A stretch of 64,000 bases of DNA, from NCBI GenBank assembly GCA_021413885.1, contig JAIOPM010000025.1:124001-188000 (forward strand), read 5' to 3'. The notes under the pieces are model-generated. The model made no database searches and was not told the origin of the DNA. It was given only the letters and a program-made list of their open reading frames with translations. This DNA comes from Planctomycetota bacterium. Lineage in GTDB: Bacteria; Planctomycetota; UBA1135; GCA-002686595. Each line of letters begins with the position of its first letter. Positions within the stretch are counted from its first letter, which is position 1. Shown in pieces: positions 8,492 to 18,222 of the stretch. Position numbers and translations under genes: made by a program.

Positions 8492-10396
8492 CTACCGCCA
8501 GTTCTCCCACTCGGCGTACCGCTCGGCGAGCTCGTGCTCGACCTCGGCGATGCGGATCTGCGTCTCCTTCATCCGCGCGGCGTTGCGGTAGACGTCCTCG
8601 CGGACGAGTTCGTCGTTCAGCTTCTTCTGCTCGGCCTCGAGCTCCATGATCCGCGCTTCGAGTTTGTCGAAGAGGTAGCGGTTGCGGACTTTGCCCGGCG
8701 ACGCGGCCTTCGCAGGCTTCGCCGCCTTTGGCGGTTCGACGCGCTTCTCGTCGCGTTTCGGCTTCTCGGCCGCGAGCGCACGACGTTGATCGGACGCGGC
8801 GAGCACCGCGTCGCGCCACGCCGTGTAGTTGCCGTCGAACACGGTCACGGCGTCGGGATCGACGCACACGATTTTGGTGCAGAGCGCGTCGAGGAACGCG
8901 CGGTCGTGGCTGACGCATACCAACGTGCCGTCGAACTCCGACAACATCTCCTCGAGCGCCGCGCGCGCCGCGAGGTCGAGGTGGTTCGTCGGCTCGTCGA
9001 GCGCGAGCCACGTCGGCTTCTCGAGCACGAGCTTGGCGAGCGCGACGCGTGCTCGTTCGCCGCCCGAAAGCGCCGCGATCGACTTGTCGACTTCGTTGCC
9101 GCGGAAGAGGAACCGGGCGAGGTGCGAGCGGATCTCGAGATCGGTCATGTCGCGGTGCGTGCGACGGATCTCCTCGTACGGCGTGCGCGTCTCGTCGAGC
9201 TGCGACGTGTCCTGGTCGTAGTAGCCGCACACCGATTTGTGGCCCGGTTCCAACTCGCCGCCGAGCGGCGGTTGCAGTCCGGCGAGGATGCGCAGCAGCG
9301 TGCTCTTGCCCGCGCCGTTCTTGCCGACGACGCCGATGCGATCGGAGCGACCGACGCGCAGATCGACGTGCTGGAAGAGCTTCTTCTCGCCGTAGCCGCC
9401 CGCGAGATCGCGCGTCTCGAACACGAGCTCGCCGCCGCGTTCGACCTTCGGCGCGCGGATCGCGGGGCGACGCACGTCGTTGAACGGACGGTCGACGCGC
9501 ACGAGGTTCTCGAGACGCTTCTGGCGACCTTTCGCCTCCGCGGTTCTCTGTGAACCGATGTGCTTGCGGATGAAGTCCTCTTCCTTGCGCAGGAAGTCCT
9601 GCTGGCTCTCCCACTCGCGCAGCTCGGTCTTGTAGCGCTCCTCGCGCAGCACGACGTACTTGTCGTAGTTGCCGGGATAACGGCGGATCTCGCCGCGTTC
9701 GAGCTCGAGGATCCCGTCGACCGCGCGGTTCAAGAGGCGCCGGTCGTGGCTGACGATCAGCACCGCGCCCTTCTGTTCGTGCAGCCAACTCTCGAGCCAC
9801 TCGATGCCGACGAGGTCGAGGTGGTTGGTCGGTTCGTCGAGCAGCAGCAAGTCGTGGCCGGCGACGAGCTCGCGCGCGAGCGCCACGCGACTGCGTTCGC
9901 CGCCGGAGAGCGTGCGTGCCTCGCGCGACCAGAGTTCCTTCGCGAGGCCGATGCCGGAGAGCACCACTTCGATGCGCCGCGCGATCTCCCAACCGCCGAG
10001 GTCGCCGATGCGTTGGCTCTTCGCTTCGTGTTCGTGGACGAGCTTCTCGAGTTCATCGCCCTCGGCGTGACTCATGCGCTCGCCGATCGTGTCGAGCTCG
10101 CGTTGCAGCGCGCGCACTTCCGCGAGACCGAGTTCGACGTACTGCAGGACGGTGATGCCCGCCTCGAACTCCGGGATCTGCGGGACGTGGCCGAGGCTCG
10201 CGCCCTTGCGCAACGAAACGCGTCCGTGGTCCGCGACTTCGACGCCTTCGACGAGTCGCAGGATCGTGCTCTTGCCGCCGCCGTTCTTGCCGATCAGTCC
10301 GAGCTTCTCGCCCGGATCGATCTGGAACGTGACGCCACGCAGGACGTCTTGCGCGCCGTAGTGTTTCTTGACGTCCTGGCAGATCAGCAGGCTCAC
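8492..10396 (-). CDS. ABC-F family ATPase (duplicated ATP-binding cassette)
   Basis: A 634-residue soluble protein with two complete ABC cassettes and no membrane segment. The first has Walker A GKNGGGKST (about 36-44), signature LSGGERSRV and Walker B LLLLDEPTNHLD; the second repeats them as GKNGAGKST, LSGGERARV and LALDEPTNHLD. A basic linker (FIRKHIGSQRTAEAKGRQKR) joins the two, and the C-terminal 80 residues are a predicted coiled coil, as in Uup-type members. ABC-F proteins bind the ribosome and rescue or protect translation rather than transport. The start is GTG 10396, preceded by GAGAGG. It follows the SlyD-like gene by 34 bases and is probably cotranscribed with it. Confidence 0.92.
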   Translation of the reverse strand: MSLLICQDVKKHYGAQDVLRGVTFQIDPGEKLGLIGKNGGGKSTILRLVEGVEVADHGRVSLRKGASLGHVPQIPEFEAGITVLQYVELGLAEVRALQRELDTIGERMSHAEGDELEKLVHEHEAKSQRIGDLGGWEIARRIEVVLSGIGLAKELWSREARTLSGGERSRVALARELVAGHDLLLLDEPTNHLDLVGIEWLESWLHEQKGAVLIVSHDRRLLNRAVDGILELERGEIRRYPGNYDKYVVLREERYKTELREWESQQDFLRKEEDFIRKHIGSQRTAEAKGRQKRLENLVRVDRPFNDVRRPAIRAPKVERGGELVFETRDLAGGYGEKKLFQHVDLRVGRSDRIGVVGKNGAGKSTLLRILAGLQPPLGGELEPGHKSVCGYYDQDTSQLDETRTPYEEIRRTHRDMTDLEIRSHLARFLFRGNEVDKSIAALSGGERARVALAKLVLEKPTWLALDEPTNHLDLAARAALEEMLSEFDGTLVCVSHDRAFLDALCTKIVCVDPDAVTVFDGNYTAWRDAVLAASDQRRALAAEKPKRDEKRVEPPKAAKPAKAASPGKVRNRYLFDKLEARIMELEAEQKKLNDELVREDVYRNAARMKETQIRIAEVEHELAERYAEWENWR

Positions 10397-10430
10397 GCGG
10401 CACCTCTCGCGCGTCGCCGGAGCGACGGGT

Positions 10431-10937
10431 TCAGTGGTGCGCGCCGCCGGCGCCGTGCACGTGTCCGTGCAGCGCTTCTTCGCGGGTCGCGTCGCGTACG
10501 CCGGCGACGATGACGTCGTAGTAAAGCGTCTTGCCCGCGAGCGGATGGTTGCGGTCGATCGTGATCTCGTCGCCTTCGATCGAGACGATCGTCGCGGTGA
10601 TCGGCTTGCCGTTCGGATCGACGCCGCGCACGAGCAGCCCGACCTGGACCTTCATGTCCTCGGGAAACGTCGAACGCAGCACCTTCTCGATGAACTCCGG
10701 TCGCGGCGAGCCCCACGCGAGCTCCGGAGGAATCGTGACCGAGAACTGCGCGTCCTTGGCGCGACCTTCGAGCGCCTTCTCGAGCCCGGGCAGGATCGCC
10801 TTCGTGCCGTGCAGGTAGATCAGCGGCTTGCCGCCGCGCCGATTGGTCTCGACGACTTCGCCGGCCTCGTTCTTGAGCGTGAAGTACACGGCCACGACTT
10901 TGTTCGGGCCGACGACTTGCTTGGTATCTGCTGCCAT
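10431..10937 (-). CDS. SlyD-like FKBP-type peptidyl-prolyl cis-trans isomerase
   Basis: A 168-residue protein. The core shows the FKBP fold signature VYFTLKNEAGEVVETN, then YLHGTKAILPGLEKALEG, followed by an insert-in-flap region (about 75-130) and DRNHPLAGKTLYYDVIV, all typical of SlyD. The tail is His-rich (HGHVHGAGGAHH), consistent with the metal-binding tail of SlyD proteins. It would catalyse proline isomerisation and act as a chaperone in the cytoplasm; metal delivery is possible, but no nickel enzyme gene lies nearby. Good ATG at 10937. It precedes the ABC-F gene on the same strand. Confidence 0.9.
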   Translation of the reverse strand: MAADTKQVVGPNKVVAVYFTLKNEAGEVVETNRRGGKPLIYLHGTKAILPGLEKALEGRAKDAQFSVTIPPELAWGSPRPEFIEKVLRSTFPEDMKVQVGLLVRGVDPNGKPITATIVSIEGDEITIDRNHPLAGKTLYYDVIVAGVRDATREEALHGHVHGAGGAHH

Positions 10938-10994
10938 GGGGGCGAAGAGCCTAAGCGGCAGCCCGCGATTCGGCCAGCGGCGCGGCCTGGAACC

Positions 10995-13592
10995 CTAGTT
11001 CCCGCAGACGTCGATGCGAAGCTTTTCGACTCCGCCGCGGCCCTCGGCGACGAACACGGTGCCGCGCGTGGGGTCCGCGGGATCGACGGTCAGCGAAATC
11101 GTCTGACCGAGGACCGGCAGGAACGTGATCGGGCCCGACAGATCGGAGTTCGCGTCGAACACGCCGATGCCGTCGTTGACGAACGAGACGTAGAGGAAGT
11201 CGAAGCCGCACTGACTCGGGCCGCGGAGCACCTGCGTCGGGCTCAACCGTTGGTGGTAGACGCCGAAGTCCTTCGAGAAGTCGCGCTTCGCCGCCGACTT
11301 CGCCGCGTACGGCGACGCGACGTCGTACACCGCGATGCCGCCGGTGCCCCACGCGACGTAGACGCGTCGCGCGTCGGCGTCGAACGTGATGCGACCGGCT
11401 TTGAAGAGCGCGTCGACTCCGGTGAACTCGATCGTCTTCTGCACCTTGGTGACTTGCACCTTGTTCAGCGAATCGAGTTTCGCGCGCAGAACGACGAGAC
11501 CGGCGCGCGCCGACGCGATCGAACTCGCCGAGTCGCCGTTGACGCAGTAGGGGACGTAGATCGCGAGCTCGGTTCCGCCCGCGACTTCTTGCGCGGCGAC
11601 GCCTTCGAGGAAGTCCGTGGAGTTCGAGTCCGTCCACGTCGCGAGCAACTGCGGTGGCGTGCACGCTCCGACGCAGCCGGGATCGTGCGGATCGTTCTGA
11701 CTGCCGAAGTCCCAGAGCTTGACGCTGAACGATGCGCTCGGCGTCGCGCTCTGCGACTGAGAGGTGAGCACCCAACGCCCGCGATCCGCGTCGGCCGGCT
11801 TCGGCCCCGAGTACGCGCCCTTCACGACGCAGACGCTGAAGCCCCGGCCGCCTTTGTCGAGCTCCGGCCCGAGCGCGAGCGGTGCGTCCGGCGTCGAGAC
11901 GTCGTACACGCGCAGGCCGCCGGGGTTGGTCGTCGCTCCGTTGACCGTCGCCGCGAAGATGCGGCCGTTCGGATTCGGCACGCCGGCGAGCGTCACTCCG
12001 CCGCCGGGCTCGGTGCACGGAACCGGCATCGCCTGTGCGCTCGAGTTGACGCACGTCGCGTCGCCGAGCGCCTTCGGTTGCCTGAGATCGAAGGTCGCGA
12101 CGCCGAGCTCGGTGCTGACGTAGAGGAAATCGCCGACGCCCGGATGGGTCAACACCAAGACGTCGTCGTGCGCGGCGAGCGGGAGCTTGCCCGGATCGTG
12201 TTGATCCCACTGCGCCTCGATGTTCGCGCCCCACGTTCCCGCGACTTCGTCGGCACGCGCGACGGCGACTCCGCCGGCGTCGAGCGCCGCGTAGACGTAG
12301 TACGTCGACGGCGAGACGTGTCGCACGGCGAGATCGGAGATGCCGAAGTCGAGCGTCGGCGCGGGATCGATCACGAGCTCTGGGTTCGCGCCGTTCGCGC
12401 CGACCTCGGGATCCTCGGCGGTGTCGAGACGATACGCGCGCACGCCGCTGACCTGCGGAGCGACGAGCGGCGCCGGCGGCGCCGCGCATTCGACGCGCGA
12501 CGAGTCGCCGAAGAACTGCCACTCGCCCGCGAAGTCCGGGCCCCAGCCGACGAACAAGCGCGCGCCTTTGCCCGCGATCGCTTCGGGCGCCGGATCGAGC
12601 GCGACCGCGTTCGCGAAGCCGAGGCGCGCGTGACCGAGACCGTCCTCGACTTGGAGCGGCCAACCGGGGCTCGTGTCTTCGACGAGATTGCCCGGCGATA
12701 CGTCGAACGCGAGCACGCCGTGGAAGTAGGCGGCGACGTACGCTCGACCCGCGCTTTCGTCGATGACGATGTCGCGCAGGATGCGCTCGGGCTCGGGCAG
12801 AGCGCCGGGCCACGGCGTCACGGAGTCCTCGGTGATCTCGAGCGCGCCGGAATCGCAACGGTACGAGTAGTCGCGGCGCTGCAAGTACGCGCGCGCGCCG
12901 CCGACCGTCGCGCAATCGGCGCCGAGCAACACGCTGAAGCTCGCGGTGTTCGCGCCCGACGGCGGCGGCGCGATCGCGGAGCTCGCTGCGAGGCACTCGA
13001 CCATCGCACCGGCGTCGAACACGGCGCGCACGACGAGCGCATCGGTCGCGAGATCGTGTTCGAGGATCAACACGCGTCCGTCGGACGGCGCGGGCGGTGT
13101 CGCGCTGCCGTGCGGCTCGTGCGTGCCGACGACGACGATGCGTTTGCCGGGACAGGTCGCGCCGTCGCCGTCGAGCACCGCGACACAACGCGCGCCTTCG
13201 GTCCCGATCAGGGGCTCGGTGTGGACGAGCGAGCCGTCGCTGCGCCGCGCGACGACCAAGCCGTTCTTCCATGTCGCCGCATAGACGTAGTCGGGAGTCA
13301 GCGCGAGATCGCGGACGAAGCCGCGCGTCGTGATCGTTGCGGGATTCGCGAGCGTCAGCGGCTCGACCGCGGGCGGCAACGAGTGCCGCAGCATCAGGAC
13401 TTCGCCGCCGGCTCCGGCGAACACCTCACCGTTGGCGTCGACCGCGATCGCTTTGCTCGCGACCAGGGAAAAACCGTCGACGAACGTCGACGTCGAAGCT
13501 CCCGGCGAGGCGCCGTCGGACCCCGACGACGACGAGCCGCCGCACGAAGCGACGACCGCGGCCGCGAGCCCGAGCCAAACTTTGCCTGCCAT
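10995..13592 (-). CDS. Large lipoprotein with beta-propeller-like repeats
   Basis: An 865-residue protein. The start is set at ATG 13592 because the hydrophobic core that follows ends in a lipobox, with VVASC giving the lipidated Cys17 and then a Ser/Gly-rich linker. The body consists of repeated short strands with DVSTP, YVYAALDAGGVAVA, LYVSTELGVATFDLRQP and FVAEGRGGVEKLRI, resembling LVIVD-type or other propeller repeats found in exported proteins. No catalytic motif is visible. The role is probably binding or scaffolding on the cell surface or in the periplasm. It lies 57 bases before the SlyD-like gene, so transcription could continue into that operon. The exact repeat family is unverified. 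Confidence 0.65.
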   Translation of the reverse strand: MAGKVWLGLAAAVVASCGGSSSSGSDGASPGASTSTFVDGFSLVASKAIAVDANGEVFAGAGGEVLMLRHSLPPAVEPLTLANPATITTRGFVRDLALTPDYVYAATWKNGLVVARRSDGSLVHTEPLIGTEGARCVAVLDGDGATCPGKRIVVVGTHEPHGSATPPAPSDGRVLILEHDLATDALVVRAVFDAGAMVECLAASSAIAPPPSGANTASFSVLLGADCATVGGARAYLQRRDYSYRCDSGALEITEDSVTPWPGALPEPERILRDIVIDESAGRAYVAAYFHGVLAFDVSPGNLVEDTSPGWPLQVEDGLGHARLGFANAVALDPAPEAIAGKGARLFVGWGPDFAGEWQFFGDSSRVECAAPPAPLVAPQVSGVRAYRLDTAEDPEVGANGANPELVIDPAPTLDFGISDLAVRHVSPSTYYVYAALDAGGVAVARADEVAGTWGANIEAQWDQHDPGKLPLAAHDDVLVLTHPGVGDFLYVSTELGVATFDLRQPKALGDATCVNSSAQAMPVPCTEPGGGVTLAGVPNPNGRIFAATVNGATTNPGGLRVYDVSTPDAPLALGPELDKGGRGFSVCVVKGAYSGPKPADADRGRWVLTSQSQSATPSASFSVKLWDFGSQNDPHDPGCVGACTPPQLLATWTDSNSTDFLEGVAAQEVAGGTELAIYVPYCVNGDSASSIASARAGLVVLRAKLDSLNKVQVTKVQKTIEFTGVDALFKAGRITFDADARRVYVAWGTGGIAVYDVASPYAAKSAAKRDFSKDFGVYHQRLSPTQVLRGPSQCGFDFLYVSFVNDGIGVFDANSDLSGPITFLPVLGQTISLTVDPADPTRGTVFVAEGRGGVEKLRIDVCGN

Positions 13593-13795
13593 GAAGGGGT
13601 CCGTTCGAAACGCCGAGCGACGACACTGGTCCGCGCGGAGTCGCTGTGCGACGCGCATGAACGAGGTGTCGTCGAAACGCTAGCGCCTCGCGTTCTGCCG
13701 TCCGCGCGCGCGAGACCGGCCGAGTATTGTACCGGTCCATGTTTATCGCCTCGGCGACCGCGGCAACCGCGTGGTTCGCTACCTGGTTCCGACGG

Positions 13796-13824
13796 GCGAG
13801 CGACGGCGCAGCTCCGTCGCTCGC
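13796..13824 (-). terminator. Hairpin after the HAF-repeat gene
   Basis: A perfect 11-base inverted repeat (13796-13806 with 13814-13824), loop of seven, 17 bases downstream of the minus-strand stop at 13841. There is no T-run. It probably ends the HAF-repeat transcript before the large lipoprotein gene. Confidence 0.55.
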
Positions 13825-13840
13825 TCGCGGAGCCCCGCGC

Positions 13841-15451
13841 TCAATCCGAGAGGCGAGCGAAGAAGCCTTCGAGGCTGCCGTCCGGATCGAGGCCGTAGCC
13901 GCACACCTTCTTGCCGTCGTCGGAGACCGCGGTCGCGTTGAGCAACGTCCAGCCCGTCAGGTCGATGCCGGCCGACTCGAGCACGTCGCGCAAGTTGCGC
14001 AGTCCATTGGCCGCGTCCCACACGAACGCTTCCTCGGCGACGCCGACGACGACCGAGCCGTCGGCGGAGACGTCGTTCGCGCTCGCTTCGATTCCGGTCA
14101 GCGATGGAATCAGCACCACGGAGCTCGGCGCCGTCCACACGAAGGCATCCGCGCCCGCGCGGCCGACGATGTGTTGACCGTTGGTCGAGACGCCGTTCGC
14201 TTGTCCGTAAATGTCGGGGAGTCCGGGGATCGGCTCGATTCCGCCGGACGACGTCCAGCGAATCGAAGTCAGATGGTCGACGCCTTCGGCCCAACCGACG
14301 ATCACGCTGCCGTCGCCGGAGACCGCTTCCGCCGAGCTCGTCGTTCCGTTCGGAAGTGCGCCGATCTTCACCGGCCCGCCCGAAGCGTCGTCCATGTAGA
14401 AGCCCTGGTCGGGGATCGGCCACGGCCCGGGCAGACGCGTGGTGCCGACTCGGATCGAGCCGTCGGCGGTGACGTCGTTGACGACCAACGCGTCGGCGAA
14501 GACCGACGACTTGCCGTCGCGATCGACCGCGGACCACACCGCGCCGTTGCGGATCTCGAGCTGGCCGGAAACGACGAAGCCGACACCGCCGCCGACCGTC
14601 GCGCCGTCGTCGGAGACCGACGTCGCGAGCGAAGCCGCGAGCGTGTTCGGCGGAACGTCGAGGTTCTTGGTGCCGTCGACGAACGTCCAACGACACGCGC
14701 GCGTCTCGGTCATCTTGCCGTCGAAGAAGAACGACGTGCCGACGACGATCGAGCCGTCGCTCGACATGCCGGTCGCGAAACTGCCCGGCGGCTTCGCCGT
14801 CGGATCGAGGTTGCCGAGCGGCAGGAAGAGCGCGCCGTTCGCGGGCGGTGTCGGATGACGAACGAATTGGAAACCGTTGAGGGTTCCCTTGGTCAATCCG
14901 AACGTGAACACCTTCAGCCGTTTGCCCTTGGTGACCACGACGTCGTGCTTCGCGAATGTCACGCCCTGTTGGTGCGTGCCCGGCCACGCTCCGCCGATCG
15001 TCTGGGGCCCGAGCTTCTCGACCTCGACGACCGTGCCGAAGAAGACGCTGTCGGGCGCCCACGCGTACGTGTAGATCGAATACCAACCCGGCTGCAGGCC
15101 GGTGATGACGAACGTGTGCGGGGTCGAGTGCAGGTCGAGGTAGTCGTCCATCAACGCTTGGTCGTCGCCGCTCGTGTCGATGTCGTCGAACGCGGCGGGA
15201 CCGAACGGCAGCTGTTGATTGATGTGCACGCGCGTCGGCACACCGTTGACGTCGCGCAACACTGGAAACGGCGGGCCGTTGAAGTCGACGGCGTTCCAAT
15301 GGCCGCGTTGGTTCGCGGCGGCGCCGTAGGAGGAACTCGGCGTGCCGAACGTCGAGCCGTAGTCGATGTTGAAGCTCTGCGATCGAGCGCTCGGCGTCGA
15401 GCAGACGAAGAACGCGAGGCCGGCGAGGAGTAACGATGCGCGGCGTGACAT
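13841..15451 (-). CDS. Secreted HAF-repeat protein
   Basis: A 536-residue protein starting at ATG 15451, with GGGGA eight bases upstream and a signal peptide (SLLLAGLAFFVCSTPSARS). The N-terminal 180 residues form a beta-rich domain of unknown kind. From about residue 200 there are seven repeats of the form MSSDGSIVVGTS, SVSDDGATVGGG, DVTADGSIRVGT, AVSGDGSVIVGWA, GVSTNGQHIVGRA, DVSADGSVVVGVA and AVSDDGKKVCGYG, each with a W-x-x-x-G element between. This is the HAF family of extracellular repeats, thought to make a beta-propeller. It is likely exported, possibly surface-bound. It runs divergently from the HIT gene with a 252-base gap between them in which I see no strong promoter. Confidence 0.75.
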   Translation of the reverse strand: MSRRASLLLAGLAFFVCSTPSARSQSFNIDYGSTFGTPSSSYGAAANQRGHWNAVDFNGPPFPVLRDVNGVPTRVHINQQLPFGPAAFDDIDTSGDDQALMDDYLDLHSTPHTFVITGLQPGWYSIYTYAWAPDSVFFGTVVEVEKLGPQTIGGAWPGTHQQGVTFAKHDVVVTKGKRLKVFTFGLTKGTLNGFQFVRHPTPPANGALFLPLGNLDPTAKPPGSFATGMSSDGSIVVGTSFFFDGKMTETRACRWTFVDGTKNLDVPPNTLAASLATSVSDDGATVGGGVGFVVSGQLEIRNGAVWSAVDRDGKSSVFADALVVNDVTADGSIRVGTTRLPGPWPIPDQGFYMDDASGGPVKIGALPNGTTSSAEAVSGDGSVIVGWAEGVDHLTSIRWTSSGGIEPIPGLPDIYGQANGVSTNGQHIVGRAGADAFVWTAPSSVVLIPSLTGIEASANDVSADGSVVVGVAEEAFVWDAANGLRNLRDVLESAGIDLTGWTLLNATAVSDDGKKVCGYGLDPDGSLEGFFARLSD

Positions 15452-15703
15452 GAGAAGGTCCCCTTGAGTGTGGAGTGTCGGATCGAGTGGCGTTGGGGCA
15501 CTTCGCAGTCTGACCGGTCTCGCGCAGTCGATCGTTCGCGTTCGATACCGAGTCGGTAAGTGCTGGGCGCGAGCGCGACGCGAGCTGTTCGATTGCGCTC
15601 GACGAAACCGCACGATTCACCGCGTTCGTCCGCGAAGCCGTGGCAATCGCGTTGCCCGCGAGCGATCCTCTCTCGCCGCGCCAACCACGCGACGAGGACT
15701 TCG

Positions 15704-16126
15704 ATGGCATCACTCTTTACGCGCATCATCCAAGGCGAGATCCCGGGCCGTTTCGTCTGGAAGGACGACGCCGTCGTCGCGTTCCTGACCGCGCGGCCGA
15801 TCCATCCCGGCCACACGCTGGTGGTGCCGCGCCGCGAGGTCGACTACTGGATCGATCTCGAACCCGAGCTCGCCGCTCGCGTCCTCGACGTCGCGCAAGT
15901 CGTGTCGCGCGCGATCCAGAGCGCGTTCGAACCGAAGAAGGTCGGCCTCGCGATCATCGGTCTCGAAGTGCGGCACGTGCACTTGCACTTGGTGCCGCTG
16001 CACGGGCTGGGCGACCTCGACTTCGCAAAGGAAGACAAGGACCCGAAACCGGCCGACCTCGACGCTGCGGCGGCGAAACTGCGCGCGGCTCTGCGAGCGT
16101 TGGGTCGCGCGGAAGTCGCAGGGTGA
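15704..16126 (+). CDS. HIT family protein (nucleotide hydrolase or transferase)
   Basis: A 140-residue protein with the histidine triad HVHLHLVPL near residues 91-99, plus the family's N-terminal FTRIIQGEIPGRFVWKDD and IHPGHTLVVPRR regions. HIT proteins hydrolyse nucleotidyl-amidates or dinucleoside polyphosphates using the middle histidine. ATG 15704 has GAGG nine bases upstream; the open frame extends further upstream but lacks conserved sequence. The gene is followed after 86 bases by an unrelated-looking putative peptidase, co-directional. Confidence 0.9.
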   Translation: MASLFTRIIQGEIPGRFVWKDDAVVAFLTARPIHPGHTLVVPRREVDYWIDLEPELAARVLDVAQVVSRAIQSAFEPKKVGLAIIGLEVRHVHLHLVPLHGLGDLDFAKEDKDPKPADLDAAAAKLRAALRALGRAEVAG

Positions 16127-16212
16127 ACCTCGAAGGCGGCCAACACGCCGGTCGCTTCGCGCGTACGACGCCGGTCGAGTCCGCGAAAAGTCTTGCCCCG
16201 AGGAATCCGACG

Positions 16213-17490
16213 ATGAACGTGATCGAGCTCGCCCTGCCGTGTCTTCTTCTCAACGCATCGCCCGGCGACGGCATCGACGCCGCGTTCGCGAAGCGCGTCT
16301 TCCAGGAAGCGCGTTGGGCCTCCGACGACGACGGCGGCGCGGCGTGGGGGAAGGAGCTCTACGGCCCGACGTTGTTCTTCGATCCGACGACCGGCGCCGT
16401 CGTCGCCAACCAAGCCGACGCGGAGCGGCTCTTGACCGAATCCGACGGCGTCTTCGTCGGCAAGGCGGCGAAGGACTTCGCCGGTGCGAACACGGCGCTC
16501 GATTGGGCCGGCGTGCATTGGACGGTCGTGCTGTGGCCGCTGCCCGAACGAACGTTCGATCGCACGCGCTTGATCCTGCACGAGTCGTGGCATCGCGTGC
16601 AGTCGGAACTCGGTCTGCCGTCGGCGAGCGTTCGCAACGAACACCTCGCGACCAGGGACGGCCGCATCTGGCTGCTGATGGAGTACCGCGCGCTCGCCAA
16701 GGCGCTGCCGGCGTGGGGTCCGGAACGTCGACGCGCGTTGGAGGACGCGCTCGCGTTCCGCGCCTACCGTCGAACGCTCTTCCCGAACGCCGCCGCGGAA
16801 GAAGATCGCATGGAGGTGCACGAGGGGCTCGCCGAGTACACGGGCGTCGCGTGCGGCGGGTCGTCGAACGACGGTGCGCGCTACTACATGGCGGGGCGAC
16901 TGAAGCTCGCGGCGCTGAAGCCTTCGTTGAGCTACGCGTTCGCGTACGAAACCGGCCCGGCGTACGGACTGTTGCTCGACATGGACGGCGCTGCGTGGCG
17001 CCGTGCGTTGACGCCGAGCTCGAGCCTCTCCGCCGCGCTCGCGAAGGCGAACGGCATCGAAGTCGCGCGACCGACGCTCGACGACGTCGTCGCTCGCGCG
17101 AAGGCGTACGACGGTGATGCGTTGATCGCCGCGGAGACGCAGACGGATGTCGAACGCAAGACGGCGGAGGCGAAGTACCGACGCGAGCTCGTCACCGATC
17201 CGGTCCTCGACCTGCCGTGGATCCACATGAACTACGTCTTCGATCCCAACGCCGTCGTGCCGCTCTCCGGCGAAGGCACCGTCTACCTCGGCTGCAAGTT
17301 CATCGACGACTGGGGCATCCTGACCGTCGACGGCGCGGCCCTCGTCGATCCCGCGTTCGCCACCGTGCGCGTTCCGGCGCCGAAGTCGGCGAAGGAGCTC
17401 CACGGCAACGGCTGGAGCCTCGAACTGAATCCCGGTTGGAAACTCACACCGGCCGAACGCCCGCGCGATTTCACCGCGAGCGATCGCTGA
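16213..17490 (+). CDS. Uncharacterised protein with a zinc-peptidase-like HExxH motif
   Basis: A 425-residue protein starting at ATG 16213 with a short hydrophobic N-terminus that may be a weak signal peptide. A HESWH motif (residues 123-127) sits in a helix-like ILHESWHRVQ context. About 75 residues on comes EVHEGLAEYTG (201-211), where Glu204 or Glu208 could be the third zinc ligand, as in gluzincins. The C-terminal 80 residues look beta-rich, and no other domain is recognisable. I infer a metallopeptidase-like fold that may or may not be active. It converges on the CPBP protease gene with only four bases between stops. No family name can be assigned. Confidence 0.6.
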   Translation: MNVIELALPCLLLNASPGDGIDAAFAKRVFQEARWASDDDGGAAWGKELYGPTLFFDPTTGAVVANQADAERLLTESDGVFVGKAAKDFAGANTALDWAGVHWTVVLWPLPERTFDRTRLILHESWHRVQSELGLPSASVRNEHLATRDGRIWLLMEYRALAKALPAWGPERRRALEDALAFRAYRRTLFPNAAAEEDRMEVHEGLAEYTGVACGGSSNDGARYYMAGRLKLAALKPSLSYAFAYETGPAYGLLLDMDGAAWRRALTPSSSLSAALAKANGIEVARPTLDDVVARAKAYDGDALIAAETQTDVERKTAEAKYRRELVTDPVLDLPWIHMNYVFDPNAVVPLSGEGTVYLGCKFIDDWGILTVDGAALVDPAFATVRVPAPKSAKELHGNGWSLELNPGWKLTPAERPRDFTASDR

Positions 17491-17494
17491 AGCG

Positions 17495-18196
17495 CTACGT
17501 CGCCGGCTCGGCCGGCTTGTAGCCGAAGCGCTTCACCAGCGACGCGTACCGCAAGCCCGCGATCAAGTCGTACGTGAAGTGCACCACCATCGCGATCACC
17601 AGCGTGTGCGTGAAGCCGACCAATGCGTGGGCGATCAGCGCGAAGAGTGCGGTGACTGCCGCTCCCGACCAACCCTGGTGCAGGTGCGCGAGGCCGAACG
17701 CGACGACGGCGATCACGATCGCGACCGCCGCGTTGTCGGTGATGCGCCACACCAGCGTCGTCAGCACCGCGCGGTAGAGAATCTCCTCGCCGACGCCGGC
17801 GGCGACGCACACGCAGGTCCAGAGCGCGAGTTCGCGCGGCGTGCGCGGCGACACGAGGTGCACGCGCCGTTCGCCGCTCTTCACCTTTTGCTCCCAGCGT
17901 CTCCAATTCACGCCGACGAAGAGCGCGAGCGCCGCGAGGCCGGCGACGAGATGCGCCCAGCGAAAGGCGTACGCGGGGAAGAGCTCGAGGTGCTCGAAGT
18001 GCGCGACCACGATGCCGACGGCGGTGAAGATCGCGAGCTGCGTCGCCGCGATCGCCATGTACTTCCCGCGCTCGAGCAGCGGCCGCCGCGACGACAGTCG
18101 CGTGTTCTTCCACACCGACCACGGCAACAGGACGCCGAGGAAGATGATCCACAGGAGCCCCGGCACACCGACCGCGCCGTCGAATTGCTCGAGCAT
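17495..18196 (-). CDS. CPBP family intramembrane (CAAX-type) protease
   Basis: A 233-residue membrane protein with about six helices. The family motifs are present in order: GEEILYRAVL (the EExxxR motif), then FGLAHLHQG with the conserved histidine, then VVHFTYDL with the second. These form the catalytic site of the CAAX/Abi glutamic intramembrane protease family. Start ATG 18196 places the first helix immediately. Bacterial members process membrane peptides or regulators; the target is unknown. It lies 26 bases downstream of the pseudouridine synthase gene on the same strand. Confidence 0.85.
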   Translation of the reverse strand: MLEQFDGAVGVPGLLWIIFLGVLLPWSVWKNTRLSSRRPLLERGKYMAIAATQLAIFTAVGIVVAHFEHLELFPAYAFRWAHLVAGLAALALFVGVNWRRWEQKVKSGERRVHLVSPRTPRELALWTCVCVAAGVGEEILYRAVLTTLVWRITDNAAVAIVIAVVAFGLAHLHQGWSGAAVTALFALIAHALVGFTHTLVIAMVVHFTYDLIAGLRYASLVKRFGYKPAEPAT

Positions 18197-18222
18197 GGCG
18201 GAAGTATGCCGCGCGGCCCCGG

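Noticed and set aside
10368..13898. Open frame of more than 1100 codons on the plus strand
   Set aside because: It lies opposite the SlyD-like gene and the large lipoprotein, both supported by motifs. The translation is only charged low-complexity sequence.
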